Assembly (NCBI RefSeq): GCF_027533845.1
Contig: NZ_JAPZVN010000026.1
Location: forward strand, 1-64,000
Length of the DNA stretch: 64,000 nucleotides
From: Streptomyces sp. RPT161
GTDB taxonomy: Bacteria > Actinomycetota > Actinomycetes > Streptomycetales > Streptomycetaceae
Direction: 5' to 3'
Made by a program: the position numbers and the translations under genes. Positions 37,301-46,351 of this stretch are shown piece by piece; the first letter of the stretch is position 1, and every line of letters begins with the position of its first letter. The notes under the pieces are model-generated. The model did not search any database, was not told the origin of the DNA, and saw nothing but the letters and a program-made list of their open reading frames with translations.

Positions 37301-37329
37301 GCCCCGGCTCAGCGGGGCTGAGCCGGGGC
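37301..37329 (-). terminator. Terminator after glcP
   Basis: GCCCCGGCTCAGC (37301-37313) pairs perfectly with 37317-37329 around GGG, 35 bp beyond the glcP stop. On the minus strand it is followed by a short TTTT. It is a strong, almost loop-less GC stem. Confidence 0.75.
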
Positions 37330-37363
37330 GGCGGTGCTGGAAGGGGCGGGCAAGCGGGGTTGG

Positions 37364-38794
37364 TCAGCCCATCTCTTCCAGAGCCTTGCCCTTCGTCTCC
37401 CGGACGAAGAACGCCACGAACGGGATCGAGAGGAGGGCGAAGAAGGTGTAGATCACGTAGGCACCGGACAGGTTCCAGTCGGAGAGCGACGGGAAGCTGA
37501 CCGTGATGAGCCAGTTGGCGATCCACTGCGCGGCGGCGGCCACGCCGAGCGCCGCCGCCCGGATCTTGTTCGGGAACATCTCACCGAGCAGCACCCAGAC
37601 CACCACGCCCCAGGACAGGGCGAAGAACAGCACGAACGCGTGGGCCGCGCCGAGCGCCACCGCGCCCTGCAGTCCCGGCATGTGGATGTGCGTGCCGGAG
37701 CCGGTCTTGTACGAGAACGCCCAGGCGCACAGTCCCAGCGAGACGGCCATACCGGCGGAGCCGATCAGCGCGAGCGGCTTGCGCCCGATCCGGTCCACGA
37801 AGACCATCGCGATCACGGTGCCGATCACGTTGATGATCGAGGTGGTGAACGAGTACAGGAACGAGCTGGTCGGGTCGATGCCGACGGACTGCCACAGCGA
37901 CGCGGAGTAGTAGAAGATCACGTTGATGCCGACCAGCTGCTGGAAGACCGACAGCCCGATGCCCACCCACACGATCGGCAGGAGGCCCACCCGGCCGCCG
38001 AGCAGGTCCTTGAACGTGGACCTGTGCTCGCGGTGCATGGCGGTGCGGATCTCGGTGATGCGGGCGTCGAGGTCGGCCTGGCCGCCCTCGACCTCGGCGA
38101 GCACCTTGCGCGCGTCGGCCTCGCGGCCCGCGGAGATCAGGAAGCGCGGGGACTCCGGGATGGCGAAGGACAGCAGCCCGTAGAGCGCCGCGGGGACCAC
38201 CATCACGCCGAGCATCCACTGCCAGGCCTCAAGGCCGCCGAGGTGGCCGCGCTGCTGGCCGTGAGCCATCTGCAGGATGCCGTAGTTGACCAGCTGTGAG
38301 ATCGCGATGCCGATGACGATCGCGGCCTGCTGGAAGGAGCCGAGGCGGCCTCGGTAGGCGGGCGGTGCGACCTCGGCTATGTACGCGGGGCCGATCACCG
38401 AGGCCATGCCGATGCCGAAGCCACCGATCACCCGCCAAAGGGTGAGGTCCCACACGGCGAACGGCAGCGCGGAGCCGATCGCGCTCACCACGAACAGCAG
38501 CGAGGCGATCCGCATGACGCGGATCCGGCCGATGCGGTCGGCGAGGCGGCCCGCGGTGGCGGCGCCGATCGCGCAGCCGAGCAGTGCCGCGGCGACCACC
38601 TGGGCGAGCAGGGCGTGGCTGATGCCGAACTTGCCCTGGATGCCGTTGACAGCGCCGTTGATCACGGAGCTGTCGTAGCCGAAGAGGAATCCGCCCATGG
38701 CTGCGGCGGCGGTGATGAAGATGACGTGGCCAAGGTGGTCAGGCGCGGCCCCGGGGCCGTCCTTTCCGAGGTCCACTGCGCTGCTACTGGTCAA
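37364..38794 (-). CDS. glcP: MFS sugar transporter, glucose permease GlcP
   Basis: 476 aa, a major facilitator sugar porter. In S. coelicolor the GlcP glucose permease is encoded in this same position near ftsY/smc, and the present protein matches it throughout: GHVIFITAAAAMGGFLFGYD, the GRLADRIGRIR loop, PAYIAEVAPPAYRGRLGSFQ, FAIPESPRFLISAG, VDRIGRKPLALIGS and a C-terminus VRETKGKALEEMG. Start: the only codon with a good ribosome site is TTG at 38794 (AGGAG, 6-nt spacing), giving MTSSSAVDL, which resembles GlcP; an upstream in-frame start to 38872 is less likely. Confidence 0.92.
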   Translation of the reverse strand: MTSSSAVDLGKDGPGAAPDHLGHVIFITAAAAMGGFLFGYDSSVINGAVNGIQGKFGISHALLAQVVAAALLGCAIGAATAGRLADRIGRIRVMRIASLLFVVSAIGSALPFAVWDLTLWRVIGGFGIGMASVIGPAYIAEVAPPAYRGRLGSFQQAAIVIGIAISQLVNYGILQMAHGQQRGHLGGLEAWQWMLGVMVVPAALYGLLSFAIPESPRFLISAGREADARKVLAEVEGGQADLDARITEIRTAMHREHRSTFKDLLGGRVGLLPIVWVGIGLSVFQQLVGINVIFYYSASLWQSVGIDPTSSFLYSFTTSIINVIGTVIAMVFVDRIGRKPLALIGSAGMAVSLGLCAWAFSYKTGSGTHIHMPGLQGAVALGAAHAFVLFFALSWGVVVWVLLGEMFPNKIRAAALGVAAAAQWIANWLITVSFPSLSDWNLSGAYVIYTFFALLSIPFVAFFVRETKGKALEEMG

Positions 38795-38920
38795 GGTGAA
38801 CTCCTGGGGCTCCGCACTGAGCCCTCCCTGGGGGCCTGGATCTTCGACTGCTTCGAGTGTCAGGCGATCCAACGCCCGTGACCACTCGGCTATACATCGA
38901 AAGTTAAAACGACGTTGCAG

Positions 38921-38948
38921 AGACTATGCCTTCAAGTTTCGAAGTCAA
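38921..38948 (-). promoter_or_regulatory. Probable glcP promoter
   Basis: On the minus strand TTGACT (38948-38943) and TAGTCT (38926-38921) are separated by 16 bp. The area is markedly AT-richer than its surroundings, unusual for this genome. The leader to the TTG start would be about 120 nt. glcP is glucose-induced in S. coelicolor, so further control sites may lie here; none is obvious to me. Confidence 0.5.
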
Positions 38949-39049
38949 TAGGGGGCAGTGGGTCTGTTTGGACACAATTACCGGCAGGGGACGTTCACGT
39001 ATTGAACTCTTGACGGAAGCGTCGCCAAGCCGATACCAACGGCGTCCGA

Positions 39050-42000
39050 CTACTTCTTTCCGTCCCCCAGCCGCTGACTGATCACCTTCGACACACCGTC
39101 GCCCTGCATCGACACGCCGTACAGCGCGTCGGCGACCTCCATCGTGCGCTTCTGGTGGGTGATCACGATCAGCTGCGAGCTCTCCTGAAGCTCCTTCATG
39201 ATCCCGATCAGCCGTTGGAGGTTGGTGTCGTCGAGCGCGGCCTCCACCTCGTCCATCACATAGAACGGGCTGGGCCGCGCCTTGAAGATCGACACCAGCA
39301 GCGCCACCGCGGTCAGCGACCGCTCGCCGCCGGAGAGCAGGGAGAGCCGCTTGACCTTCTTGCCCGGCGGCCTGGCCTCCACCTCGACGCCGGTGGCCAG
39401 CATGTCGTCGGGGTCGGTGAGGATCAGCCGTCCCTCACCGCCGGGGAACAGCCTGGAGAAGACGCCCTCGAACTCCCGCGCGGTGTCGTGGTAGGCGGCC
39501 GTGAAGACCTGCTCGACGCGCTCGTCGACCTCCTTGACCACCTGCAACAGGTCGGCACGGGTCTTCCTGAGGTCTTCCAGCTGCTCGGAGAGGAACTTGT
39601 GCCGCTCCTCCAGAGCCGCGAACTCCTCAAGGGCGAGCGGGTTGACCTTGCCGAGCTGCTGGTACGCCTTCTCGGCGGCGCGCAGCCGCTTCTCCTGCTC
39701 GGCACGCACATAAGGGCGCGGCGCGCCCTCGGTGTCCGCCGCCTCTCCCCCGGCCGGGGGGATCGTCGCCGCGGCGTGAGGCGCCTCGGTTGACGGTGGT
39801 GGAGGCAGACGGGTGGGCGGTACGAGCTGGTCGGGGCCGTACTCGGCGACCAGTCCGGCCGGTTCGACGCCGTGCTCCTCCAGCGCCTTGGCCTCCAGTT
39901 GTTCGATGCGCAGCCGCTTCTCGGCGCCCAGCACCTCGCCGCGGTGCACCGAGTCGGTGAGCTTGTCCAGCTCGGACTTCAGACCGCGTGCGGCGTCCCG
40001 TTCGGCGGCCAGCCGGGCCTCGCGCTCCGCCTTCGTCCGCTCCGCGGCCGACCGCTCCTGCTCGGCGCGGGCCAGCGAGACGGTGACGTACTCCAACAGG
40101 CCCCGGGCACCGGCCAGTACGGCGGAGGCCACCCGCCCCTCGTGCTCCTGGCGCGCCCTGCGCTGGGCGGCGCGCGCCCGCGCCTCACGCTCCATGCGCG
40201 CCGCCCGGTCCAGCGCGTCGGCGCGGCCCGCGAGGGCCTTGACCCGCTCCTCGTGGGTGCGCAGTTGCAGCCGGGCCTCCATCTCGGTCTGCCGGGCGTT
40301 GGCGCCGTCGGCGGCGAGCCGGTCCCGGTGCGAGGTGTCCGGTTCCTCCTCGGCCGGGCTCTGTTCGGCCTCCCGCAGCCGGCCGGTCAGCTCGGCGAGT
40401 TCCGCGCCGGCCTTGGCCAGCGACTCCTCGGCGCGGGCGACGGCCGCCGAGGCGCGCTCCGCCTCCCCGGCCGCGCCGCGCGCCTGGCCGCCGAGGCGGC
40501 CGAGTTGCTGGGCGACCGCCGACTTCTCCCTCTCCGCGTCCCGTCGCGCGGCGGCGAGCTGCTCCACCGTACGGGTGGCCTGCGCACGCCGCTCCTTGGC
40601 CCGGGCCTGGGTCTCGGTGAGCTCCTCGCAGCGGGCCGCGAGCTCGCGCAGCCGTGCCGCCGCCTCGTCGACCGCCGCCTGCACCTCCAACTGGCTCGGC
40701 GCCCCGGCCGACCCGCCGTGCGCGAAGTGGGCCGCCAGTACGTCGCCTTCGGCGGTGACGGCGGTGAGCCCGGGGTGCCGGGCGATCAACGCCTCGGCGT
40801 CCGCGAGGGTGTCCACCACCACGGTGTCGCGCAGCAGCCGGCGAAGTGCGGGCAGCAACTCCTCGGGCCCGCCCACGAGTTCGGCGGCGGGCCGCCCGGC
40901 GTCAGGAAACGTTCCGTCTGCCGTCCGGACAGCCTGCTCCGCCGCGGCCCCGCCGATGAGCAGGGCGGCCCGGCCCGCGTCGTCCTTGCGCAGCAGCCGC
41001 AGGGCCGCGGCGGCGGCACCGGGGTGGCTCACCGCGACGGCGTCGGCCGCGGCGCCCAGCGCGGCGGCGACCGGGACCTCGAACCCCGGTGCGACGGTGA
41101 GCAGTTCGGCGGCCGGTCCCAGCAGTCCGGTGAGCCGGTCGGTGGCGCCGAGCAGTATCCCGGTGCCGTCCTTGCGGCGCAGTCCGAGGGCGAGCGCGTC
41201 GTGCCGGGCGGAGAGCGCGGCGCGTTCCCGTTCGGCGGCGGTGGCGGCCTCGCGGGCGGCGGTCAGCTCCTCCTCGGCCCCCTCCAGCTCGGCCCGGGCG
41301 GACTCGTAACGTTCCTCCAACTCCGCGTCGCCCGCGGCCAGGCCGTCGACCTGGGCTCTTAGCTGCTCGTACTCCTCCTGTGCGGCCACCGCGCGCTCGG
41401 CCGCCTCGTCGCGGGCGGCGGCCAGTCGGCCGATCTCGGCCTCGGCGGCGCCGGCCCGGCTGCGGGCCGCGTTGACCTGACCGTGCAGCCGGGCGAGGCC
41501 CTCGCGGCGGTCGGCGATCGCCCGGGCGACCGCCTTGAGCCGCTGGTCCTCCTGGGCGAGGGCGCGCTCCAGTTCGGCGCGGTGCGCGACGGTGTCGTCC
41601 AGCGCGGACCGGGCGGCCTCCAGCGCCGCGGCCAGCTCGGCCTCCTGTTCGCGGATGCGGGCCGCTTCGCGCTCCATGTCCTCCGGGTCGCGGCCACGCC
41701 GCTCCTCTGTCTGCGGTGCGGTGGCGTGCTTGACCTTCTGCTCGGCCAGGCCGATGGTCCCGCGCACCCGCTCGGCGAGTTGCGACAGCCCGTACCAGGT
41801 CTGCTGGGCCTCGGCGAGCCGCGGCCCGGTCTGCCGTACCTGTTCCTCCAGTTGGGCCTCGCGCCGCGTGGCGATGGCCAGTTCGGCCTCGACCGCGTCG
41901 CGGCGTTCCTTCAGCGCTGTCTCGTCGGCGATCTCGCTGCGCAGTGCGGCGCGCAGGGTGACCAGGTCGTCGGCGAGCAGCCGCAGCCGGGCGTCCCGCA

Positions 42001-42664
42001 GGTCGGCCTGGATGACGGCGGCGCGGCGGGCTACGGCGGCCTGGCGGCCCAGCGGTTTGAGCTGGCGGCGCAACTCGGCGGTCAGGTCGGTGACCCGGGC
42101 CAGATTGGCCTGCATCGCGTCCAGTTTGCGCAGCGCCTTCTCCTTGCGCTTGCGGTGCTTGAGGACGCCCGCCGCCTCCTCGATGAAGGCGCGGCGGCCC
42201 ATCGGGTCGGCGTGCAGTACGGAGTCGAGCTGGCCCTGGCCGACGATGACGTGCATCTCGCGGCCGATACCGGAGTCGGACAGCAGTTCCTGGATGTCGA
42301 GCAGGCGGCAGGTGTCGCCGTTGATCTGGTACTCGCTGCCGCCGTTGCGGAACATCGTCCGCGTGATGGTGACCTCGGCGTAGTCGATGGGCAGGGCGCC
42401 GTCGCCGTTGTCGATGGTGAGCGAGACCTCGGCGCGGCCGAGCGGCGGGCGGCCGGTGGTGCCCGCGAAGATCACGTCCTCCATCTTGCCGCCGCGCAGG
42501 CTCTTGGCGCCCTGTTCGCCCATGACCCAGGACAGGGCGTCCACCACGTTGGACTTGCCCGAGCCGTTGGGGCCCACGACGCAGGTGATGCCGGGTTCGA
42601 AACGCAGGGTGGTGGCCGACGCGAAGGATTTGAACCCGCGCAGGGTCAAGCTCTTGAGGTGCAC
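39050..42664 (-). CDS. smc: Chromosome segregation protein SMC
   Basis: This is the structural core of bacterial condensin, acting with ScpA/ScpB in chromosome organisation. The 1204-aa protein has Walker A GPNGSGKSNVVDALSWVMGE near residue 32, long charged coiled coils (about 170-500 and 680-1020), a hinge domain between them (EDGILLGATDRL-like GTGILLGATDRLTGLLGPAA), the C-terminal signature KRLSLLSGGERSLTAVALLV and Walker B PFYVMDEVEAALDDTNLQRL. The length is normal. Pro/Ala-rich linkers near residues 970-1000 are an actinobacterial feature. ATG at 42664. Confidence 0.96.
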   Translation of the reverse strand: MHLKSLTLRGFKSFASATTLRFEPGITCVVGPNGSGKSNVVDALSWVMGEQGAKSLRGGKMEDVIFAGTTGRPPLGRAEVSLTIDNGDGALPIDYAEVTITRTMFRNGGSEYQINGDTCRLLDIQELLSDSGIGREMHVIVGQGQLDSVLHADPMGRRAFIEEAAGVLKHRKRKEKALRKLDAMQANLARVTDLTAELRRQLKPLGRQAAVARRAAVIQADLRDARLRLLADDLVTLRAALRSEIADETALKERRDAVEAELAIATRREAQLEEQVRQTGPRLAEAQQTWYGLSQLAERVRGTIGLAEQKVKHATAPQTEERRGRDPEDMEREAARIREQEAELAAALEAARSALDDTVAHRAELERALAQEDQRLKAVARAIADRREGLARLHGQVNAARSRAGAAEAEIGRLAAARDEAAERAVAAQEEYEQLRAQVDGLAAGDAELEERYESARAELEGAEEELTAAREAATAAERERAALSARHDALALGLRRKDGTGILLGATDRLTGLLGPAAELLTVAPGFEVPVAAALGAAADAVAVSHPGAAAAALRLLRKDDAGRAALLIGGAAAEQAVRTADGTFPDAGRPAAELVGGPEELLPALRRLLRDTVVVDTLADAEALIARHPGLTAVTAEGDVLAAHFAHGGSAGAPSQLEVQAAVDEAAARLRELAARCEELTETQARAKERRAQATRTVEQLAAARRDAEREKSAVAQQLGRLGGQARGAAGEAERASAAVARAEESLAKAGAELAELTGRLREAEQSPAEEEPDTSHRDRLAADGANARQTEMEARLQLRTHEERVKALAGRADALDRAARMEREARARAAQRRARQEHEGRVASAVLAGARGLLEYVTVSLARAEQERSAAERTKAEREARLAAERDAARGLKSELDKLTDSVHRGEVLGAEKRLRIEQLEAKALEEHGVEPAGLVAEYGPDQLVPPTRLPPPPSTEAPHAAATIPPAGGEAADTEGAPRPYVRAEQEKRLRAAEKAYQQLGKVNPLALEEFAALEERHKFLSEQLEDLRKTRADLLQVVKEVDERVEQVFTAAYHDTAREFEGVFSRLFPGGEGRLILTDPDDMLATGVEVEARPPGKKVKRLSLLSGGERSLTAVALLVSIFKARPSPFYVMDEVEAALDDTNLQRLIGIMKELQESSQLIVITHQKRTMEVADALYGVSMQGDGVSKVISQRLGDGKK

Positions 42665-42825
42665 GCCGAGCTCTCCTCCTCCACTGCGCGGCGGCTGCCG
42701 CTGATGACGCTGTCGAGGAGTCGGACTCTACAGTTCGAGCCCGGTTTCACCGGGGAGGATGCAGGGCACACCAGAGGTTAAGAAACGAAGAGGATCACGG
42801 GGGTGCGGTCGAGGGGGACACGACG

Positions 42826-42847
42826 AAGGGACGCCGAAGCGTCCCTT
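42826..42847 (-). terminator. UUCG-capped terminator after the coiled-coil gene
   Basis: AAGGGACGC (42826-42834) and its complement 42839-42847 enclose CGAA, which on the minus-strand RNA reads GACGC-UUCG-GCGUC, the extra-stable cUUCGg tetraloop. It lies between the 66-aa coiled-coil gene (stop 42915) and smc. Confidence 0.65.
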
Positions 42848-42914
42848 TACATAACTTCAAGCGGTGTGCTGATCCGGGCCGAGCGGTTTCGGCCGGGTCA
42901 AGCCAGCAGCCGGA

Positions 42915-43115
42915 TCAAGCCAGCGCGGGCTCCGCCTGGGGTACGTCGATGGAGCTGAGCAGCGACTCTTCACGCGACGAAGCCAGAGCGTCGTTTTCGG
43001 CCTGGATCCGTACAAGCTCGGACTCCAGGTCCTGTACACGCTGCTGAAGTCGTCGCATCTCGGCGAGGAGTCGCGGGTCGGGACCGCCGACGTAACCGAG
43101 AAGCGCCTTTGCCAT
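42915..43115 (-). CDS. Small conserved coiled-coil protein (66 aa)
   Basis: MAKALLGYVGGPDPRLLAEM is followed by a leucine-heptad coiled coil (RRLQQRVQDLESELVRIQAE) and a short acidic tail. A short protein of this kind is encoded upstream of smc in many actinobacteria, but no function is known to me. ATG at 43115 has GGAGG 10 nt upstream; the frame is open to 43220 but the extension is low-complexity. With a terminator after it, the gene is probably monocistronic. Confidence 0.82.
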   Translation of the reverse strand: MAKALLGYVGGPDPRLLAEMRRLQQRVQDLESELVRIQAENDALASSREESLLSSIDVPQAEPALA

Positions 43116-43244
43116 GATGGATGGTCCTCCACGCTGAGTGACCGACCTAAGCGGTGTGGGTCGTGAGGGGGTTGCCGCACCCGCCGTTTGCGCCGCCGCC
43201 GTTGTCCTTCTCACAGCCAAACAGCTAAGGTGCGCGGGGCTTCC

Positions 43245-43273
43245 AGCGTCTCACCAAAAGGTTTGACGGTCAA
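43245..43273 (-). promoter_or_regulatory. Possible promoter of the 66-aa coiled-coil gene
   Basis: On the minus strand TTGACC (43273-43268) and GACGCT (43250-43245) are 17 bp apart. The -35 lies in a perfect TTGAC-g-GTCAA palindrome (43263-43273). The -10 is weak. The rest of the 352-bp gap 43116-43467 shows no gene. Confidence 0.3.
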
Positions 43274-43467
43274 CACGATCACACCCCTGTCGTGCGGCGC
43301 GCCGTCAACGTCACGCGGCGCGTCACTCGCCGCGGGGGCACCCGCAGGGGGCTCAGAGATCATCCTTCGCGGCAGCCTGGCACGCCGATCCGGAAAAGGC
43401 AACCGCCACAGCCGAGCTGTACCGCCCAATTGCCCGCAGCCTATGCGCGGCTTCCCGGCCCACGCCA

Positions 43468-43836
43468 TCAGCGGGTGCTGAATCCGTCATATCCGCCCCG
43501 CGGCTCACCCCAGATCTCCGTGACACCATCGACCCGACCTGGGGTTTCGCCGCCCCTGAGCCAGTCGAGCAGTCGCTCGCAGCGCTCCTTGGCGCCCTCC
43601 GCGACCACCTGGACGCGCCCGTCGGCGAGGTTGGAGACGTAGCCGCGCAGGCCGCCGATCTCCAGTGCCGTGACCCGGGTCCACCACCGGAAGCCCACAC
43701 CCTGGACCCGGCCGCGCACCCAGGCGGTCATCCGCACCTGACCGTCGGCTCCGTCGTCGCCGACATCACCGTTTCGGACGTGGTCGACGTCACCGTTCTG
43801 GACGCACCCATCGCCGTTGCGGTCCGAGTCGTTCAC
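43468..43836 (-). CDS. acyP: Acylphosphatase with an acidic N-terminal extension
   Basis: This enzyme hydrolyses acyl phosphates. The catalytic core (about residues 36-122) has [20 protein letters not shown] (catalytic Arg) and [17 protein letters not shown] (catalytic Asn). The ~35-residue N-terminus is an Asp/Asn/Gly-rich repeat (NGDG, NGDV, NGDV) not found in typical 90-100-aa acylphosphatases. GTG at 43836 has GAGAGG about 8 nt upstream; starting inside the extension is possible. acyP lies near smc, as in other Streptomyces. Confidence 0.85.
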   Translation of the reverse strand: MNDSDRNGDGCVQNGDVDHVRNGDVGDDGADGQVRMTAWVRGRVQGVGFRWWTRVTALEIGGLRGYVSNLADGRVQVVAEGAKERCERLLDWLRGGETPGRVDGVTEIWGEPRGGYDGFSTR

Positions 43837-44126
43837 CGGGTTTCCCTCTCTCCATGACCGCGTCCAGTCCTGTGTCATATGCCGCAGGTCCGGCGCGGCC
43901 GACGGACGTCAACCGTACGCGGGCACCGCGCGACGGCGGCCCGCGGCACCGATGCAACGGCTCCCGCGGACATCCGGCACCCCGTCAATTACCTGGGTCA
44001 CGCGCGGGTGTCGGCCCGGGTTCGATACAGTCACGCCGGATCAGGACTCACCCGTTCGAGTGAACGCGGGCGTTCTTCCGCAGCGCCGCGGGGCACCGCC
44101 GACACCGGGAAGCGAGGACCGCGCAG

Positions 44127-45104
44127 ATGGGCCGCCATCGCCGCACTTCCGCCGAACCCGCCCCACCTGCCGCCCGTCGCACGCCGCCACCCGCGACGCA
44201 GGCCCTTCGGACCGCCGCGTCGCCTGCCCCGTCCCACCGGCCGGTGCCCGGCCGCGGCAGGGAGCCGCGGCCCAACCCCCCGGTGCGCACGGGTCTGTTG
44301 GGCGCCGCCGCCGCGCTCGCGGTCGGCGCGGTGGCCGTCGCCTCCGGACTCGTGCCGGTGCCGGGCGGGGCCCCAGGCGGCAACACCCTGGGCGCCCCGG
44401 ACGACGCCCCCGGCAACCTGCCGCGGGCCGACGGCGCCCCCACCACTCCGGTGACCGGCGCCGTCCCGACGGACCGGGGCTCCGTGCCGACGAGCCGGGA
44501 CGCCGGACGCGGTGCCGACCCGGGCGGGCCGGTGCCCGTCGGATCACCGGGCCGGTCGGCGCGGCCGTCACCGACCGCCGTACCGCCGCAGCGCGGCGCC
44601 GGCACAGCCGCCGCCTCCGCCACCCCAACCGCCCCACCGAGCACCGCCGCCCCGGACGGCACCGACGGCGCGAGCGGCAGCGACGCCCCCTACGGCAGCA
44701 TCGGCCAACCGTCGGGGCCCGGCGCGGCCGACCGAGCGGTGCGTCAGGTACTCGCCCTGGTGAACCAGCAGCGCGCCGCGGCGGGCTGCGTACCGCTCAC
44801 CGAGGACCCCCGGCTGGGCACCCTCGCCCAGGACTTCAGCCAGGACATGGCCGCCCACGGATTCTTCGGCCACACGGACCAGAACGGCAGGTCGCCGTGG
44901 GACCGGGCGGCCTCGCTGGGGATAGCGAACCTGGGCGGCGAGAACATCGCCCGCGGCCAGACCGACGCCAAGGCGGCGATGGACTCCTGGATGGGCAACC
45001 CGGAGCACCGGGCGAACATCCTCGACTGCGAGTACCACACCATCGGGATAGGCGTCGACTTCACCTCCAGCGGCCCTTGGTGGACGCAGGACTTCGGCTT
45101 CTGA
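44127..45104 (+). CDS. Secreted CAP (SCP/PR-1)-domain protein
   Basis: 325 aa: an N-terminus beginning MGRHRRTSAEPAPP, a transmembrane/signal segment near residue 60 (LLGAAAALAVGAVAVASGL), a 120-residue Pro/Thr/Ala-rich linker, then a C-terminal CAP domain from about residue 205: VLALVNQQRAAAGCVPLTED, FSQDMAAHGFFGHTDQNGRS, GENIARGQTDAKAAMDSWMG, NPEHRANILDCEYHTIGIGV. Two cysteines may form the usual disulfide. CAP proteins are common in streptomycete exteriors; function unknown. GAGGA lies about 9 nt before the ATG. Confidence 0.85.
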   Translation: MGRHRRTSAEPAPPAARRTPPPATQALRTAASPAPSHRPVPGRGREPRPNPPVRTGLLGAAAALAVGAVAVASGLVPVPGGAPGGNTLGAPDDAPGNLPRADGAPTTPVTGAVPTDRGSVPTSRDAGRGADPGGPVPVGSPGRSARPSPTAVPPQRGAGTAAASATPTAPPSTAAPDGTDGASGSDAPYGSIGQPSGPGAADRAVRQVLALVNQQRAAAGCVPLTEDPRLGTLAQDFSQDMAAHGFFGHTDQNGRSPWDRAASLGIANLGGENIARGQTDAKAAMDSWMGNPEHRANILDCEYHTIGIGVDFTSSGPWWTQDFGF

Positions 45105-45173
45105 GGCCACCGGGGCGGCAGTTGCGCCCGATGGGCTCCGTCAGCCCTGCGGCACAATCGAATTGACGCTACG

Positions 45174-45764
45174 TCAGGCGGCCTTGCCCGCGACGAAGGT
45201 CCGCGCGGTGTCGGCGATCCGGCGGCCGAGGTGCTCGGCGGTGGCGATGTCGGCCTTGTGGACGGCGTCCGGACCCTCGTCGCTGTTGGACTGGGCGCCC
45301 GCGCCGAGGAAGATGCCCAGCCGGTTGAGGTCGTTCTCGGAGGCGGTGGAGGCGTTCCAGCCCGGGTGCAGACCGAGGCTCACCCAGTGCATGCCGTGCT
45401 GGGCGGCGAGCACGGTGAAGAACTGCAGGGTGTGCAGCTTGTCGCCGCTCTTGGAGGCGGAGTTGGTGAATCCGGCGGCCAGCTTGTCCTTCCACGCGGC
45501 GCTGAACCAGCGCTTGGAGCTGGCCTCCGCGAAGGCGTGGAAGGCGGCCGAGGCGGTACCCATGTAGGTCGGCGAGCCGAAGACGATGGCGTCGGAGGCG
45601 TCCAGCAGCGCCCACTGCTCGTCGGTGATCTTCTCGACGTCGACCAGGTGGACGGTGGCGCCCGCGGCGGCGGCGCCGTCGCGCACGGCCTCGGCGAGGA
45701 CGGCGGTGTGCCCGTAGCCGGAGTGGTAGGCGACGGCCACGACGGGGGTGACGGGAGTGGTCAC
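45174..45764 (-). CDS. NADPH-dependent FMN reductase/flavodoxin-like protein (WrbA-type)
   Basis: 196 aa, flavodoxin fold: VVAVAYHSGYGHTAVLAEAV near the N-terminus (phosphate-binding loop for FMN), DAIVFGSPTYMGTASAAFHA for the second FMN loop, and AAGFTNSASKSGDKLHTLQF then LAAQHGMHWVSLG. Such proteins reduce quinones or act in oxidative stress. GTG at 45764 has AAGGAG 7 nt upstream. It is divergent from an HxlR regulator, a pairing that usually means direct control by a redox- or electrophile-sensing HxlR protein. Confidence 0.88.
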   Translation of the reverse strand: MTTPVTPVVAVAYHSGYGHTAVLAEAVRDGAAAAGATVHLVDVEKITDEQWALLDASDAIVFGSPTYMGTASAAFHAFAEASSKRWFSAAWKDKLAAGFTNSASKSGDKLHTLQFFTVLAAQHGMHWVSLGLHPGWNASTASENDLNRLGIFLGAGAQSNSDEGPDAVHKADIATAEHLGRRIADTARTFVAGKAA

Positions 45765-45895
45765 GGTTGTGCTCCTTGATGCGATCGGCCCCGGGCGCCG
45801 TCGATCAGGCACCCCGGGGTGGCACCAACAGGAGAGCACTTTCCAAAAGAAAGCGCAACCCTTAAGTTAGCGCTGCATGGGGGTACGCTTGGGTT
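45765..45895. promoter_or_regulatory. HxlR/flavoprotein divergent regulatory region
   Basis: The spacer has two inverted repeats: CTTTC/GAAAG (around 45839-45853) and GCGCAAC-CCTTAA-GTTaGCGC (45853-45873). On the plus strand TACGCT (45884-45889) ends 6 nt before the hxlR ATG, consistent with a leaderless hxlR transcript. The overlap of repeats and promoter suggests autoregulation and control of the divergent reductase; that is inference. Confidence 0.5.
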
Positions 45896-46351
45896 ATGGC
45901 TACGACCGAGACCTCCGCCTGTCCGTCCGCCGGCGCGGCAGGACTGGCGCAGCGGCCCGAAGGGCCTCCGTTGGAGGAGTGCGACGGGCGGGCGTTCGAC
46001 GTGTTCGCCAAGGCCTGTCCGTCACGCTCGACGCTGGAGCACGTCACCGGGCGCTGGGGCAGCCTGACACTGGGCGCGCTCAGCGAGAGCACGCTGCGCT
46101 TCAACGAGTTGCGCCGCCGGGTCGACGGCGTGAGCGAGAAGATGCTGTCCCAGACCCTGCACGCGCTGGAGCGCGACGGACTGGTGCACCGCGAGTCGGC
46201 GGCCACCAACCCGCCGCGGGTGGACTACCGCCTCACCCCGCTGGGCCGTGCGGTGGCCGAGCGGCTGCTGTCGCTGATCAACCTGGTGGAGGAGCGGATG
46301 CCCGAGGTGCTGGCCGCCCGGGAGGCCTATGAGGCCCGCGGCGGGCGCTGA
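45896..46351 (+). CDS. HxlR-family transcriptional regulator
   Basis: 151 aa, winged-helix Hxl[41 protein letters not shown] and [20 protein letters not shown], with [20 protein letters not shown]. Cysteines at residues 9, 29 and 41 resemble those that sense quinones or electrophiles in YodB/QorR relatives. Its 3' end overlaps the convergent mutM gene by 25 bp. It is divergent from a flavin reductase, which supports a redox-sensing role. Confidence 0.88.
   Translation: MATTETSACPSAGAAGLAQRPEGPPLEECDGRAFDVFAKACPSRSTLEHVTGRWGSLTLGALSESTLRFNELRRRVDGVSEKMLSQTLHALERDGLVHRESAATNPPRVDYRLTPLGRAVAERLLSLINLVEERMPEVLAAREAYEARGGR

Noticed and set aside
36903-37526. A 207-aa minus-strand open frame between the permease gene and glcP
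   Set aside because: It is Pro/Arg/Ala-rich with no similarity, overlaps the glcP 3' end and has no ribosome site; typical of GC-rich non-coding DNA.
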